Of a stretch of DNA of 64,000 nt, positions 37,419 to 45,786 are shown piece by piece; position 1 is the stretch's first letter, and every line of letters begins with the position of its first letter. The notes beneath the pieces are model-generated. The model ran no database searches. It was not told the origin of the DNA and worked only from the letters and a program-made list of their open reading frames with translations. The DNA is from DASYPP01 sp036006525 (GTDB lineage: Bacteria > Gemmatimonadota > Gemmatimonadetes > Gemmatimonadales > GWC2-71-9), in NCBI GenBank assembly GCA_036006525.1, contig DASYPP010000009.1:47179-111178 (forward strand), written 5' to 3'. A program made the position numbers and the translations under genes.

Positions 37419-38759
37419 TCACTGAGCCCGCGCCCAGGCCTCGAGCGCAGCAATCGCCGTTCCGATAGCGCCCGCGGCTCCCTTGAACCGCTCAGAACCG
37501 GCGGCCGTTCCTGAAGGCGTGTACCACTCGTTCAGATCGCTGTCCCTCACGAAGAGCTTGAGCATCGGCTGGAGCTCGTCATAAGCCTCCTGGACAAAGC
37601 CAAGCCGCACCATCTGTTGAACCAGCCGACCGCCGAACCAGGGCCAATCGCCCCCGTTCTGGTAGGTGTAGGGGGCGGTTTGCACCGGGTTCACGAAGAA
37701 CCCATTCGGATAGGGTGGATACTGATTGAGCCCGATGGTCCTGGCGCCGGCCTTGACCACGTCGTCCCGCATTCTCCGGATCGTCCAGATCACCTCGGGC
37801 CGGCTCAGGAGGTCGGCCTCCATCGCGACAGCCGTTCCGCCGTGGTATAAGACCTTCGACTCGTCGAACCAGCCCGGAAAGGGCGATCCGCTGTCGAGAT
37901 ACAAATGGGCCTTGAATTTGTGGCCGTCCCACAAGTGCTGCCGCACGTTGGCCCGGGTGCGGTCCAGGATCGGGTGCCATTTGCCGGCAGGGTCGCCAAC
38001 GAGGTGGATGTAGTCGCGCAGCGCGATGATGAACATCGCATTGTCATATATGTCGATGGCTGGATGCGTTTTGTCGTCGAGCCACGCGCCGGGGGAATCT
38101 TCGGGCTGGTTGTCGCCCCAGTCGGCCGTGGTCGCTCCCCAAAGGAGTCCATAGCGAGCCGACAATCGATTGGTCATCAGGTAGTCGAGAGCATCGCCCA
38201 TTCGAAGGCTCACGGACCGGCCGTTGACGATCTCGGTGAGAATCGTGCGATCTCCGGTCTTATCCACGTACTTGCGCACGGCCTGAATCAGTGACGTCTC
38301 CTGGTCGGTTTCGGCGGTGTTCTTGAATTGCCTGCCGCTGGACGGGTAGTAGCCGTCTAGAATGTTGCCGGCGATGGTGCCGAAGTGCGGATAGGGGCGC
38401 GATGGTGGCGGCGGATTGGTTACATCGGTACCCTGGTACTGGAAGAACTTGAGGAGCTCGTCCCGTACGGGTCCCGAGGGCTGGGTTTCGAGAAGCAGCT
38501 CGATGAACGTATTGAAATCGCGGATCCAGACCGAGGGATAGCCCGACCCCGCGTCGAACCCATTGGCGAGAATGGCCTGGCAGATCGTCTTGGTCCTCGC
38601 AATGTCGGCGTTGTTGAGGATGCTGGCGGCGAGCGCCTTCGGATCGCCGACCTGCCCAGTCCCACCATGCGGCGGGATTTGGGTGGCGCATCCCAGGACC
38701 ACAATTGCCGGGGCGCAAATGCCGGCAAGCCAGGCAGCGGCTTTGGTGCGGTTCTTCAT
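37419..38759 (-). CDS. lipoprotein with six-hairpin glycosidase-like fold
   Basis: 446 residues from the ATG at 38759. The signal ends at a lipobox (APAIVVLGCAT). The body resembles (alpha/alpha)6 glycosidases: GYPSVWIRDFNTFIELLLE near the start, WGATTADWGDNQPED, DIYDNAMFIIALRDYI, then DWPWFGGRLVQQMVRLG and NEWYTPSGTAAGSERFKGA. Acidic residues in WIRDF and NEWY could be catalytic, but I cannot name a GH family. It lies between dnaA and rpmH, where most bacteria have nothing or small genes. Confidence 0.7.
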   Translation of the reverse strand: MKNRTKAAAWLAGICAPAIVVLGCATQIPPHGGTGQVGDPKALAASILNNADIARTKTICQAILANGFDAGSGYPSVWIRDFNTFIELLLETQPSGPVRDELLKFFQYQGTDVTNPPPPSRPYPHFGTIAGNILDGYYPSSGRQFKNTAETDQETSLIQAVRKYVDKTGDRTILTEIVNGRSVSLRMGDALDYLMTNRLSARYGLLWGATTADWGDNQPEDSPGAWLDDKTHPAIDIYDNAMFIIALRDYIHLVGDPAGKWHPILDRTRANVRQHLWDGHKFKAHLYLDSGSPFPGWFDESKVLYHGGTAVAMEADLLSRPEVIWTIRRMRDDVVKAGARTIGLNQYPPYPNGFFVNPVQTAPYTYQNGGDWPWFGGRLVQQMVRLGFVQEAYDELQPMLKLFVRDSDLNEWYTPSGTAAGSERFKGAAGAIGTAIAALEAWARAQ

Positions 38760-38796
38760 GATGTCTGGCTCCGGGCTGGGTTGTGGGATGCAAACC

Positions 38797-38826
38797 TTGA
38801 CCCGAAGGCACCGGGCTAGGTAGCTT
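38797..38826 (+). promoter_or_regulatory. possible promoter of rpmH
   Basis: TTGACC (38797-38802), spacer 18, TAGCTT (38821-38826), about 30 bases before the rpmH start. The -10 match is weak. Confidence 0.4.
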
Positions 38827-38856
38827 CTCGGGCTCATTGGAGGGACATAAGGAACA

Positions 38857-39018
38857 ATGAAACCGTCATATCGGCCGCGCAATCGCCGGCGCATCAATAA
38901 GCATGGTTTTCGGGCCCGGATGGCAACCCGATGGGGCCGTGCCGTGCTTTCCCGGCGCCGGAAAAAGGGCCGGAAACGGCTTACGGTGTCGTTGCCGACG
39001 AAGCACGGGGGTTCCTGA
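38857..39018 (+). CDS. rpmH: 50S ribosomal protein L34
   Basis: 53-residue basic ribosomal protein. It begins MKPSYRPRNRRRINKHGFR and continues with RMATRWGRAVLSRRRKKGRK, the L34 consensus. The ribosome site AAGGAA sits just before the ATG. It heads the rpmH-rnpA-yidD-yidC-mnmE run. The final 88 bases are also read in another frame as the start of rnpA. Confidence 0.96.
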   Translation: MKPSYRPRNRRRINKHGFRARMATRWGRAVLSRRRKKGRKRLTVSLPTKHGGS

Positions 39019-39368
39019 CGGGATCAGAGCGCCTGGCACGGGCCAACCGGCTCGGGCGAGCCTCTGAAATCCGCCGCTGCCTGAACGACGGGCGCCGCCA
39101 TCGAGGCGCGCACCTCGAAATAATCTGGACCGAGAACGCAACGGGCCACCCGAGAATGGGACTGATTGTACCCCGGTTCCAGGCATCCGCGGTGGCCCGT
39201 AACCGTTTGCGGCGCCGGCTCAAGGAGATATGGCGCCGGGAAATCCAGTCGCGACAACCCGCGTGGGACGTGCTGGTGCGGGCCCGGGCCGCGGCGTACC
39301 AGGCTGATTTCGGGTTGCTGCGGGACGAATTGCTGGCCTGGCGCGACTTGACCTGTCCGGCGGGTTGA
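38931..39368 (+). CDS. rnpA: RNase P protein component, start nested in rpmH
   Basis: Protein subunit of RNase P. The conserved core is FLTGSERLARANRL, then HPRMGLIVPRF and the RNR-type motif ARNRLRRRLKEIWRRE. The only ATG, GTG or TTG in frame ahead of the core is ATG 38931, inside rpmH and out of frame with it. That gives 145 residues with an N-terminal extension. The alternative is a CTG start around 39014. Overlap of rpmH and rnpA is known in Thermus, where rpmH is fully nested. The stop overlaps the yidD start. Confidence 0.85.
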   Translation: MGPCRAFPAPEKGPETAYGVVADEARGFLTGSERLARANRLGRASEIRRCLNDGRRHRGAHLEIIWTENATGHPRMGLIVPRFQASAVARNRLRRRLKEIWRREIQSRQPAWDVLVRARAAAYQADFGLLRDELLAWRDLTCPAG

Positions 39369-39601
39369 TGCTGAAGTGGTTGCTGTTGGTACCACGCCGA
39401 TTGCTGGCTGCCCTGATCAGGGCTTATCAGCTGACCATCTCGCCACTGTTGCCTGCGAGTTGCCGCTTCCATCCATCCTGCTCGCAGTACGCACTGGAGG
39501 CCGTTCGGAAGTATGGTGCTGCACGCGGTGGGTGGCTGGGCATCCGGCGGCTGGTCCGCTGCCATCCGTGGAATCCTGGCGGCTTTGACCCTGTTCCCTG
39601 A
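39368..39601 (+). CDS. yidD: membrane protein insertion efficiency factor YidD
   Basis: 77-residue small amphipathic protein that helps YidC-dependent insertion. It begins MLKWLLLVPRRLLAALIRAY, and the signature is LLPASCRFHPSCSQYALEAV followed by CHPWNPGG. The ATG at 39368 shares one base with the rnpA TGA; a TTG three bases earlier is less likely. yidC follows after 12 bases. Confidence 0.95.
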   Translation: MLKWLLLVPRRLLAALIRAYQLTISPLLPASCRFHPSCSQYALEAVRKYGAARGGWLGIRRLVRCHPWNPGGFDPVP

Positions 39602-39613
39602 AGCCAAGTAATC

Positions 39614-41266
39614 ATGGATCGACGAGTTCTCTGGGCAGTCGCGTTGATGATCGTGATCGCGGTCGTGCCCTCGGTTTTCATAAAGAGGCCTCCCCGGCCG
39701 GTTCCTGCCCAGCAGGCGCCGGCGTCTGATTCGGCCACCCGCTCCACCGACAGCATTCCCCGCCTGAGCGGCGAGTCGATCGCTCCGGACAGTTCCCTTC
39801 AGGGCCACGTCGTCCAGGTTACGTCTCCCTTATACAGCTACGGCATTTCCACTCAGGGCGGGCGCCTGGTGGACATCACGTTGCCCCGGTACAAGTCCTT
39901 CGCCAAGACGGACCCCGGCAAGACGGTCCAGGTGCTGCTGCCGGAGAGTGACCTCCTCGGCCTCAAGCTCCTGGTCGGCAGCGATACCCTCCGGCTCAAT
40001 CGCTGGGTCTTTACCCCGTCCGCCGAAACGCTGACCGCTTCGCCCGCGACCCCGCTGACGCTGACGGCGTCCCGGGGCGGCGTCGACGTGAACCTGACGT
40101 ATCGTTTCGATCCCGCGAGCTATCTCTTCACCGTCGAGGGACAGGTAAACGGCCTGGGTCCGAATGGCGCGGTGCTGCTGGTGGGCATGGGGCCGGGGAT
40201 CCGCAACACCGAGGCCGATTCGATCGACAACCTGCGCCAGCTTGCCGTCGTGACCAAGTCCAACGGTGCCACGGCGACCCATTTCTCCAAGCTCAACGCG
40301 GGACAGACGACCGCCTTCCCCGGCCCGTTCGACTGGGTGGCTGTCAAGTCCAAGTACTTCGTCAACGCGATCTTCACGCTCGACACGACTCGAGCCCGGA
40401 TCAGCGGGGCGACGGCAACCCCGCCGGCCACCGCGGGGAAGGCCCCCACCAGGGCGGACATCGAGGTGAGCATGCCGCTCACCGCCGACGGCAAGTTTGG
40501 CTACCAGGTGTACGCCGGGGCGATGGAATACCGCCGCTTGAGCCAGATCGGGCACGACTTCGACGACGTCAACCCCTACGGCTGGCCCGGGTTGCGCACC
40601 GTCATTCGCCCGGTCGCCGTCGCGGTGCGTTCGCTGCTGCTCTGGATGCACGACCATCTCCATCTCGCCTATGGCGTGGTGCTGGTCTGCTTCGGCATCA
40701 TGATCCGCCTCATTCTCTGGCCGCTCAACCAGAAGGCCATGCGCTCCAGCATGGCGATGCAGGCGATTCAGCCGATGCTGAAGGAGATCCAGGAGAAGTA
40801 CAAGAACGAGCCCCAGAAGCTGCAGCAGGAGATGTTCAAGATCTACAAGGAGCATGGGGTCAATCCGTTCGGCGGCTGCTGGCCGCTGCTGATCCCGATG
40901 CCGGTGCTTTTTGCCCTCTTCTTCGTGTTCGGGAACACAATCGAACTTCGGGGCGAGTCATTTCTCTGGCTTCCTGACCTGTCCCGGCCGGATCCGCACT
41001 ACATCGTGCCGGTGCTGATGGGCCTGTCAATGTTCGTGCTGAGCAAGGTGGGATCCCGGGGGATGCCGCCCAGCCCGCAGACCAAGATGATGATGTACGT
41101 CATGCCGGTCATGATGACCCTGCTGTTCCTCAACTTCGCGTCGGGCCTGAACTTGTACTATGCGGTACAGAACACGGCCAGCATTCCGCAGCAATGGCTG
41201 CTGTCGAACGAGCGGCTGCGCCGCAACATCCAGCCTCCGCCGGCACCTCCGAAGCTGAAAAAGTAG
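39614..41266 (+). CDS. yidC: membrane protein insertase YidC
   Basis: 550 residues. The N-terminal helix (AVALMIVIAVVPSVFI) is followed by a long periplasmic domain (about 25-330), the layout of diderm YidC. The insertase core has the conserved Arg in IMIRLILWPLNQKAM, a coiled cytoplasmic hairpin (KEIQEKYKNEPQKLQQEM), NPFGGCWPLLIPMPVLFALF and two final helices. It inserts inner-membrane proteins alone or with Sec. Confidence 0.95.
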   Translation: MDRRVLWAVALMIVIAVVPSVFIKRPPRPVPAQQAPASDSATRSTDSIPRLSGESIAPDSSLQGHVVQVTSPLYSYGISTQGGRLVDITLPRYKSFAKTDPGKTVQVLLPESDLLGLKLLVGSDTLRLNRWVFTPSAETLTASPATPLTLTASRGGVDVNLTYRFDPASYLFTVEGQVNGLGPNGAVLLVGMGPGIRNTEADSIDNLRQLAVVTKSNGATATHFSKLNAGQTTAFPGPFDWVAVKSKYFVNAIFTLDTTRARISGATATPPATAGKAPTRADIEVSMPLTADGKFGYQVYAGAMEYRRLSQIGHDFDDVNPYGWPGLRTVIRPVAVAVRSLLLWMHDHLHLAYGVVLVCFGIMIRLILWPLNQKAMRSSMAMQAIQPMLKEIQEKYKNEPQKLQQEMFKIYKEHGVNPFGGCWPLLIPMPVLFALFFVFGNTIELRGESFLWLPDLSRPDPHYIVPVLMGLSMFVLSKVGSRGMPPSPQTKMMMYVMPVMMTLLFLNFASGLNLYYAVQNTASIPQQWLLSNERLRRNIQPPPAPPKLKK

Positions 41267-41285
41267 GCGCGCACAGCGTGCGCGC
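41267..41285 (+). other. perfect hairpin between yidC and mnmE
   Basis: GCGCGCAC, loop AGC, GTGCGCGC, starting at the base after the yidC stop. There is no T tract, so it is more likely an RNA stability or attenuation element than a terminator. Confidence 0.5.
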
Positions 41286-41299
41286 TTAGAATTTCCCTC

Positions 41300-42619
41300 A
41301 TGCTTTCCGACCCAATCGCAGCCCTGGCGACCCCTCCGGGACGCTCGGCGCTCGCCGTCATTCGTCTCTCCGGTGAGGACGCCTTCGCCGTGGCGGCACG
41401 GGTGATCGAGGGGTTTGGCACCGCCCAGCCCCGCACGCTCCGACTCGCCCGCTTCCTGGATCGTGAAGGATCCGCGATCGACGAGGGACTGTATGCCGCG
41501 TTCCCCGCACCGGCGAGCTACACGGGAGAGGACCTGGTCGAGCTGACCTGCCACGGGGGCGTGCTGACCCCGTCGGCGGTCCTGGCCTCGTTGTTCGCGG
41601 CCGGCGCGCGCCAGGCGGCCCCCGGCGAATTCACCCGGCGCGCCGTGCTCAATGGAAAACTGGACCTGATCCAGGCCGAGGCGGTGGGAGACCTGGTGGA
41701 TGCCACTGCGCCCAACCAGGCCCGGGCCGCCCTCGACCAGCTGGACGGTGCACTCTCCCGGCGGGTGGAGCAGCTGCGCGGCGCCCTGCTCGAGCTGCAG
41801 GCCCTGCTCAGCTACGACGTGGACTTCCCCGAGGAGGATGAGGGCCCGGTGTCGCCCGAGCGCATTGCCAAGGCGCTGGGAGACGCGACAGCCATCACCG
41901 AGCGAATGCTACGCACCGCCCCAGTCGGTCAGCGGCTCCGGGAAGGCGCCCTCGTGGTCATCGCCGGTCGTCCCAACGCCGGCAAGTCTTCACTCTTCAA
42001 TGCGTTGCTCGGCAGCAGTCGCACCCTGGTGAGCGAGGTTCCCGGCACCACCCGCGACACGGTCGAGGCCTTCACCGAGTTCGAAGGATGGCCGATCCGG
42101 CTGGCAGACACGGCCGGGATCGGCGAATTCGAAAACCCGGTCGACCGGCTCGGCGTCGAGGTGAGCCATCGCTACCTCGAAGCCGCCGACCTGGTTCTGC
42201 TCTGTGTGGAGGCTGGGGGCGCGCTGGATCCACGCGAGCGGGAGTGGGTCAACCGGGGAGCAGTCCTGCTCGGCACCAAGTGCGACCTGGGCGGTGGGAA
42301 CGGGGGGATCCCGGTCTCTGTGATGACGGGGGAGGGATTGGACCTGATTCGTCGGGAAGTCGCCAGCCGGGTCTTCCAGCAGGGAGCAGCGCTGGCGGAG
42401 CTCGAACCGGCGCTTACCCGCGAGCGGCACCGGGACCGGCTGGGCGTTGCCCACGAACAACTGCTCGCCGCGGCGGAGCAGTTGCCACCTCGGGGTGACC
42501 CGGTGCTGGTTTCGCACCACGTCCAGGCAGCGACCGAGGCTTTAGACGAACTGATCGGTGTAGTGGATGTGGAAGTGGTGCTGGATCGGGTCTTTGCGAA
42601 CTTTTGTATTGGGAAGTAG
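41300..42619 (+). CDS. mnmE: tRNA modification GTPase MnmE
   Basis: Partner of MnmG in U34 modification, 439 residues. The N-terminal tetrahydrofolate-binding domain has DPIAALATPPGRSALAVIRL, and the central GTPase domain has GRPNAGKSSLFN, PGTTRD, DTAG and GTKCDL. The C-terminus FCIGK carries the catalytic cysteine of the CxGK motif. It is the last gene of the rpmH operon and ends at a strong hairpin. Confidence 0.96.
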   Translation: MLSDPIAALATPPGRSALAVIRLSGEDAFAVAARVIEGFGTAQPRTLRLARFLDREGSAIDEGLYAAFPAPASYTGEDLVELTCHGGVLTPSAVLASLFAAGARQAAPGEFTRRAVLNGKLDLIQAEAVGDLVDATAPNQARAALDQLDGALSRRVEQLRGALLELQALLSYDVDFPEEDEGPVSPERIAKALGDATAITERMLRTAPVGQRLREGALVVIAGRPNAGKSSLFNALLGSSRTLVSEVPGTTRDTVEAFTEFEGWPIRLADTAGIGEFENPVDRLGVEVSHRYLEAADLVLLCVEAGGALDPREREWVNRGAVLLGTKCDLGGGNGGIPVSVMTGEGLDLIRREVASRVFQQGAALAELEPALTRERHRDRLGVAHEQLLAAAEQLPPRGDPVLVSHHVQAATEALDELIGVVDVEVVLDRVFANFCIGK

Positions 42620-42630
42620 GGGCGCGATGC

Positions 42631-42667
42631 AGTAGGGTGCGCTGCAGCGCACCCCTACTCTTTTTTG
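42631..42667. terminator. bidirectional terminator between mnmE and the CDGSH gene
   Basis: AGTAGGGTGCGC, loop TGCA, GCGCACCCCTACT, then C and six T. It follows mnmE and includes the stop codon of the opposing gene. Confidence 0.85.
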
Positions 42668-42870
42668 TGGCTGCCATCGCAAAATGGCTTGTTGGCCGAG
42701 CGGCCGCAGCCGCACAGCTTGATGACGCCGGGCTGCTTGAATGTCGGAATGATCAGTGGATTGCCTTCAACATCCTCGATCCGGGCCGCGCCATGGATCA
42801 CGATGGTTCCCTTGGGCTTGACCGTGATCAGGATGGGGCCTGGGATCTGTTCGGGAGGGGAGTCGCTCAT
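42655..42870 (-). CDS. CDGSH iron-sulfur domain protein
   Basis: 71-residue single-domain protein of the mitoNEET-like family. The [2Fe-2S] motif reads LCGCGRSANKPFCDGSHKK, with three Cys and one His ligand. The preceding strands (ITVKPKGTIVIHGAARI) form the small beta sandwich. No membrane anchor is present. Functions proposed for the family are redox sensing or cluster transfer. It ends the minus-strand run after a hairpin. Confidence 0.93.
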   Translation of the reverse strand: MSDSPPEQIPGPILITVKPKGTIVIHGAARIEDVEGNPLIIPTFKQPGVIKLCGCGRSANKPFCDGSHKKE

Positions 42871-42888
42871 GGTTCCAATGTAACCGCC

Positions 42889-42907
42889 GGGCGGTCTGAG
42901 ACCGCCC
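42889..42907 (-). terminator. perfect hairpin after the DUF2268-like gene
   Basis: GGGCGGTCT, one base, AGACCGCCC, directly adjacent to the stop codon of the DUF2268-like gene at 42908. The stem is strong, the loop minimal, and no T tract is seen. It separates that gene from the CDGSH gene. Confidence 0.5.
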
Positions 42908-43900
42908 CTATGCGGTCTGGATACCGCTGGCGGCTTCTTCTGCTACCTGGAAGTCCCTGGCTGGAGCCCGCACCGCCTCCGCAATACCACGCTCTCCCAC
43001 TAATGCTTCCGTCATCCGGAATCCCAGGTAGTATCCCGACCGTTCCGGGAGGACCCGTCCATTGACCAGGCGCGCGCCCGGACTCATGCCGCCGGACAGG
43101 TAGCGGAGCCGGAGACCCAGCCCACTTCGTTCCAGGTCAGGCCGGGCCGACCGGCGGAGGAACGCTTCCAGCTCCCGCAACCGGTTGTACTGCCGCTTGG
43201 GATAGCCGAAATAGTTGGCGGGAATGAATCCCGGAGCGATGGCCTGCGAGGCATGGATGGCCACGCCTTCATTCACCAGCAGCTCGCGGAGAGTGGCGCG
43301 GCTACCGGTGACCCAGTAATCGTAGGACATCCCGGCTTCGGCCACCAGACGACGCATTTCGCTGCTGCTGGTTGGCGAGGTATAGCGCACCAGGTGGGCG
43401 CACTCGTGCGCGATCCATATGGGGATCTGGTCCGCCGTGAGGCCCAGGCCGTAGGTCTGCGGATTGGCCCGGCCGGTAAAGTGTTCCAGGCAAATGAACA
43501 GGACGCCCCGCCCGTTGACGACAAGCTCGCCGGCGTTGGCGGCGCCCATACCCACCATGACGTAACAGTCTACCGGCCGGTCCATCCCCAGGACTTCCTG
43601 GGAGCGCGCCAGCGCCTCTTCCACGATCTCCACCACGTCGACCGAGGCAATCAGCGCCCACAGGTCGCTCCGGTCGGCGCGAAGCGATTGCGCAATAATC
43701 TCGGCAGCCGGGGGACTGTCGAGATCCATGACATAGTTATGCCAGTAGGCTTGGAGGACTGCGCGGTGATTGTCGAGGTAGCGGGTGTAAGCCTTCTCGC
43801 GATCGGAGGCCTCGAGGACTGCAAGAAATTCCGGGAGGAGATTGATCAGCACGGGGGACAATATCGAAACTTCTGAAGCCGGCGCAAGACGGCTTGACAA
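42908..43900 (-). CDS. putative zinc protease, DUF2268-like
   Basis: 330 residues. A gluzincin-type motif is visible as IPIWIAHECAHLVRYTSP (HExxH), with the likely third ligand Glu in ELLVNEGVAIHAS some 50 residues on. This arrangement matches DUF2268 predicted proteases. No signal peptide is seen, so it is probably cytoplasmic. It follows the rhomboid gene by 20 bp and is likely the last gene of the holA run. Confidence 0.7.
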   Translation of the reverse strand: MSSRLAPASEVSILSPVLINLLPEFLAVLEASDREKAYTRYLDNHRAVLQAYWHNYVMDLDSPPAAEIIAQSLRADRSDLWALIASVDVVEIVEEALARSQEVLGMDRPVDCYVMVGMGAANAGELVVNGRGVLFICLEHFTGRANPQTYGLGLTADQIPIWIAHECAHLVRYTSPTSSSEMRRLVAEAGMSYDYWVTGSRATLRELLVNEGVAIHASQAIAPGFIPANYFGYPKRQYNRLRELEAFLRRSARPDLERSGLGLRLRYLSGGMSPGARLVNGRVLPERSGYYLGFRMTEALVGERGIAEAVRAPARDFQVAEEAASGIQTA

Positions 43901-43920
43901 CGCGGTGTTTTCGTTAGCGG

Positions 43921-44769
43921 CTAGAAATCAGAATTCTTCTGTCGATTGCGGGCAAAGTCGTCGAGGAAGCGGCGCTCCTCCGGCGTGAGACTGGTGAGGC
44001 CCTTGGCGTTGATCTTGTCCAGCACGCGGTCCAGTTCTACGGCGAGAGGATTCTCGGGGGGACGGACCGGCGGCCGGGCGTGGGGCAACTGGTGCTCGGC
44101 CTCCCCGGTCGAAGATTGCACCATCACCACGCGCTCCGCCTCCCGTTGTGGCTGGATCGGCGCCCGCTGGGAAAGGGCCTGGATCCTGAAAAAGAGGTAG
44201 CCCGAGAGCATACCGCCCAGGTGGGCCAGGTGGGCGACCTGTCCCCACCGGCTGTTCCACAGCACCAGGCTGGCAAAGGCCGCCACGCCGGCCATGATGA
44301 TGACCACGGTACGGGCCCGGATGGGGACCGGGAAAATCATCACCTCGGCATCGGGCCAGTACATCGCAAAGGCGAGAGCGACACCGAGCACGGCGCCGGA
44401 CGCTCCCAGGAAGGGCGGCACGGTGCCGGGCAGGAGGGCGGAGAGGCCGAGCGAGAAGACCGCCGCGCCCAGGCCGCAGTAGAGGTAGTAGAACAGGAAG
44501 GCCTTGCTCCCCATTCGCTGCTCTACCGCGCCGCCGAAGAAGTAGAGCACCAGCATGTTCACGGCGAGGTGGATCATCCCGCCGTGGACAAACATGTAGG
44601 TCAGCAGGGTCCAGGGACGACTCACCACCGCATCGGGCAAGGGGGTGAACCTGAGCGCACCCGTGACCTTCGCCGACGTGAGCACCGTCGCCAGCAGCAG
44701 CGCGATGATCACGTTGGCCGCCATGAGACGGCCTACCCAGCGAGTCATTCGGGGAAACACGACGCTCAT
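43921..44769 (-). CDS. rhomboid family intramembrane serine protease
   Basis: 282 residues from the ATG at 44769. Six membrane helices are visible. Catalytic Ser is in FLGASGAVLG and His in VAHLAHLGGMLSGYLF; HGGMIHLAVNMLVLYFFG is the family helix. After the membrane part comes a soluble tail of about 85 residues with proline-rich sequence and a helical end (EERRFLDDFARNRQK). The start overlaps the ddl stop as ATGA. Confidence 0.92.
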   Translation of the reverse strand: MSVVFPRMTRWVGRLMAANVIIALLLATVLTSAKVTGALRFTPLPDAVVSRPWTLLTYMFVHGGMIHLAVNMLVLYFFGGAVEQRMGSKAFLFYYLYCGLGAAVFSLGLSALLPGTVPPFLGASGAVLGVALAFAMYWPDAEVMIFPVPIRARTVVIIMAGVAAFASLVLWNSRWGQVAHLAHLGGMLSGYLFFRIQALSQRAPIQPQREAERVVMVQSSTGEAEHQLPHARPPVRPPENPLAVELDRVLDKINAKGLTSLTPEERRFLDDFARNRQKNSDF

Positions 44770-45773
44770 CCTGCCTCCGGCAAAGCCGCCATACAGATCC
44801 GATGACACAACTCCGGGAACCCGATGCCCGCTGCCCGGCCCGCCTGAGGCAACAAGCTGGTGGCCGTCATCCCGGGCAGGGTATTGGCCTCGAGACAGAG
44901 CAGCCGGCCGTCCGGATGCAGGCGAAAATCGACCCGGCTGTACCCGCCCAGCTTCAGCACCCGGTGGGCTGAAAGCCCCAACTGTTGACACCGTACCGCC
45001 ACATCCGGGGACAGTTTTGCGGGGAACAGTTCCTCAGACATGCCTGGCGTGTACTTACACTCATAATCGAAAATCTCGTGCCGGGGAATAATCTCCCCCA
45101 CCGGAAGTGCCTCGTCCCCCAGGATACCCACGGTAAGCTCCCGCCCGGGGATGAAGGATTCCAGCATCACCTCGTCATCATACCGGTAGGCAAGTTCCAC
45201 GGCGGCGTCGAACCCGGAGGGCTCCTTGACCAGGGTGAGGCCGACTGTGGAACCCTGCTTCGAAGGTTTCACCACCAGGGGCCAGCCCAGTTTGGCACCG
45301 GCTTCGGAAGCTCCTGCCGGCGCCATCAGCCAGTCGGCCGTCTCCACACCGGACGCCCGGAACAATTGCTTCGACACATCCTTGTCCATCGCGAGGCCGC
45401 TGCCGAGCGGACCGCTGCCGGTGTAGGGAACCCCCAGGACATTGAGGATGGTCTGGACCGTTCCGTCCTCGCCGCGGCCGCCGTGCAGGGCCAGAAAAAG
45501 CACGTCGGCGTCGCGGACCACCGCCAGGTCCCTGAGGCCGGAGAGCAGGAATCCCTGCTCCAGGATGGCGAGATCCTCCAGCGAGGGCGGTGCGCTCCCG
45601 ACCCGGGCCGGCAACAGCGAGCGCTCGTCCTTCTCCGGAATGTATCCCCGCGCCGTGTCGACCGCCGCGACCTGGTGCCCATACTCCCGCAATGCCCCGA
45701 TCACCTGCACCGCCGTCGCCAGCGCGACGTCGCGCTCCGTCGAAGTGCCACCGGTGAGGACGGTAACGTGCAA
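44766..45773 (-). CDS. ddl: D-alanine-D-alanine ligase
   Basis: ATP-grasp ligase making the D-Ala-D-Ala dipeptide of peptidoglycan, 335 residues. Motifs: LALHGGRGEDGTVQ, LVVKPSKQGSTVGLTLV, the lid region HEIFDYECKYTPG and EANTLPGMTATSLLPQ. The start appears to be TTG at 45773, with a G-rich site upstream. It lies 13 bp after the cysteine/cystathionine synthase gene. Confidence 0.94.
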   Translation of the reverse strand: MHVTVLTGGTSTERDVALATAVQVIGALREYGHQVAAVDTARGYIPEKDERSLLPARVGSAPPSLEDLAILEQGFLLSGLRDLAVVRDADVLFLALHGGRGEDGTVQTILNVLGVPYTGSGPLGSGLAMDKDVSKQLFRASGVETADWLMAPAGASEAGAKLGWPLVVKPSKQGSTVGLTLVKEPSGFDAAVELAYRYDDEVMLESFIPGRELTVGILGDEALPVGEIIPRHEIFDYECKYTPGMSEELFPAKLSPDVAVRCQQLGLSAHRVLKLGGYSRVDFRLHPDGRLLCLEANTLPGMTATSLLPQAGRAAGIGFPELCHRICMAALPEAG

Positions 45774-45786
45774 GATGGCCCCCTGC

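Noticed and set aside
42889..42907. Regulator-binding palindrome
   Set aside because: Its position directly at the end of a gene fits a transcript-end hairpin better than an operator.
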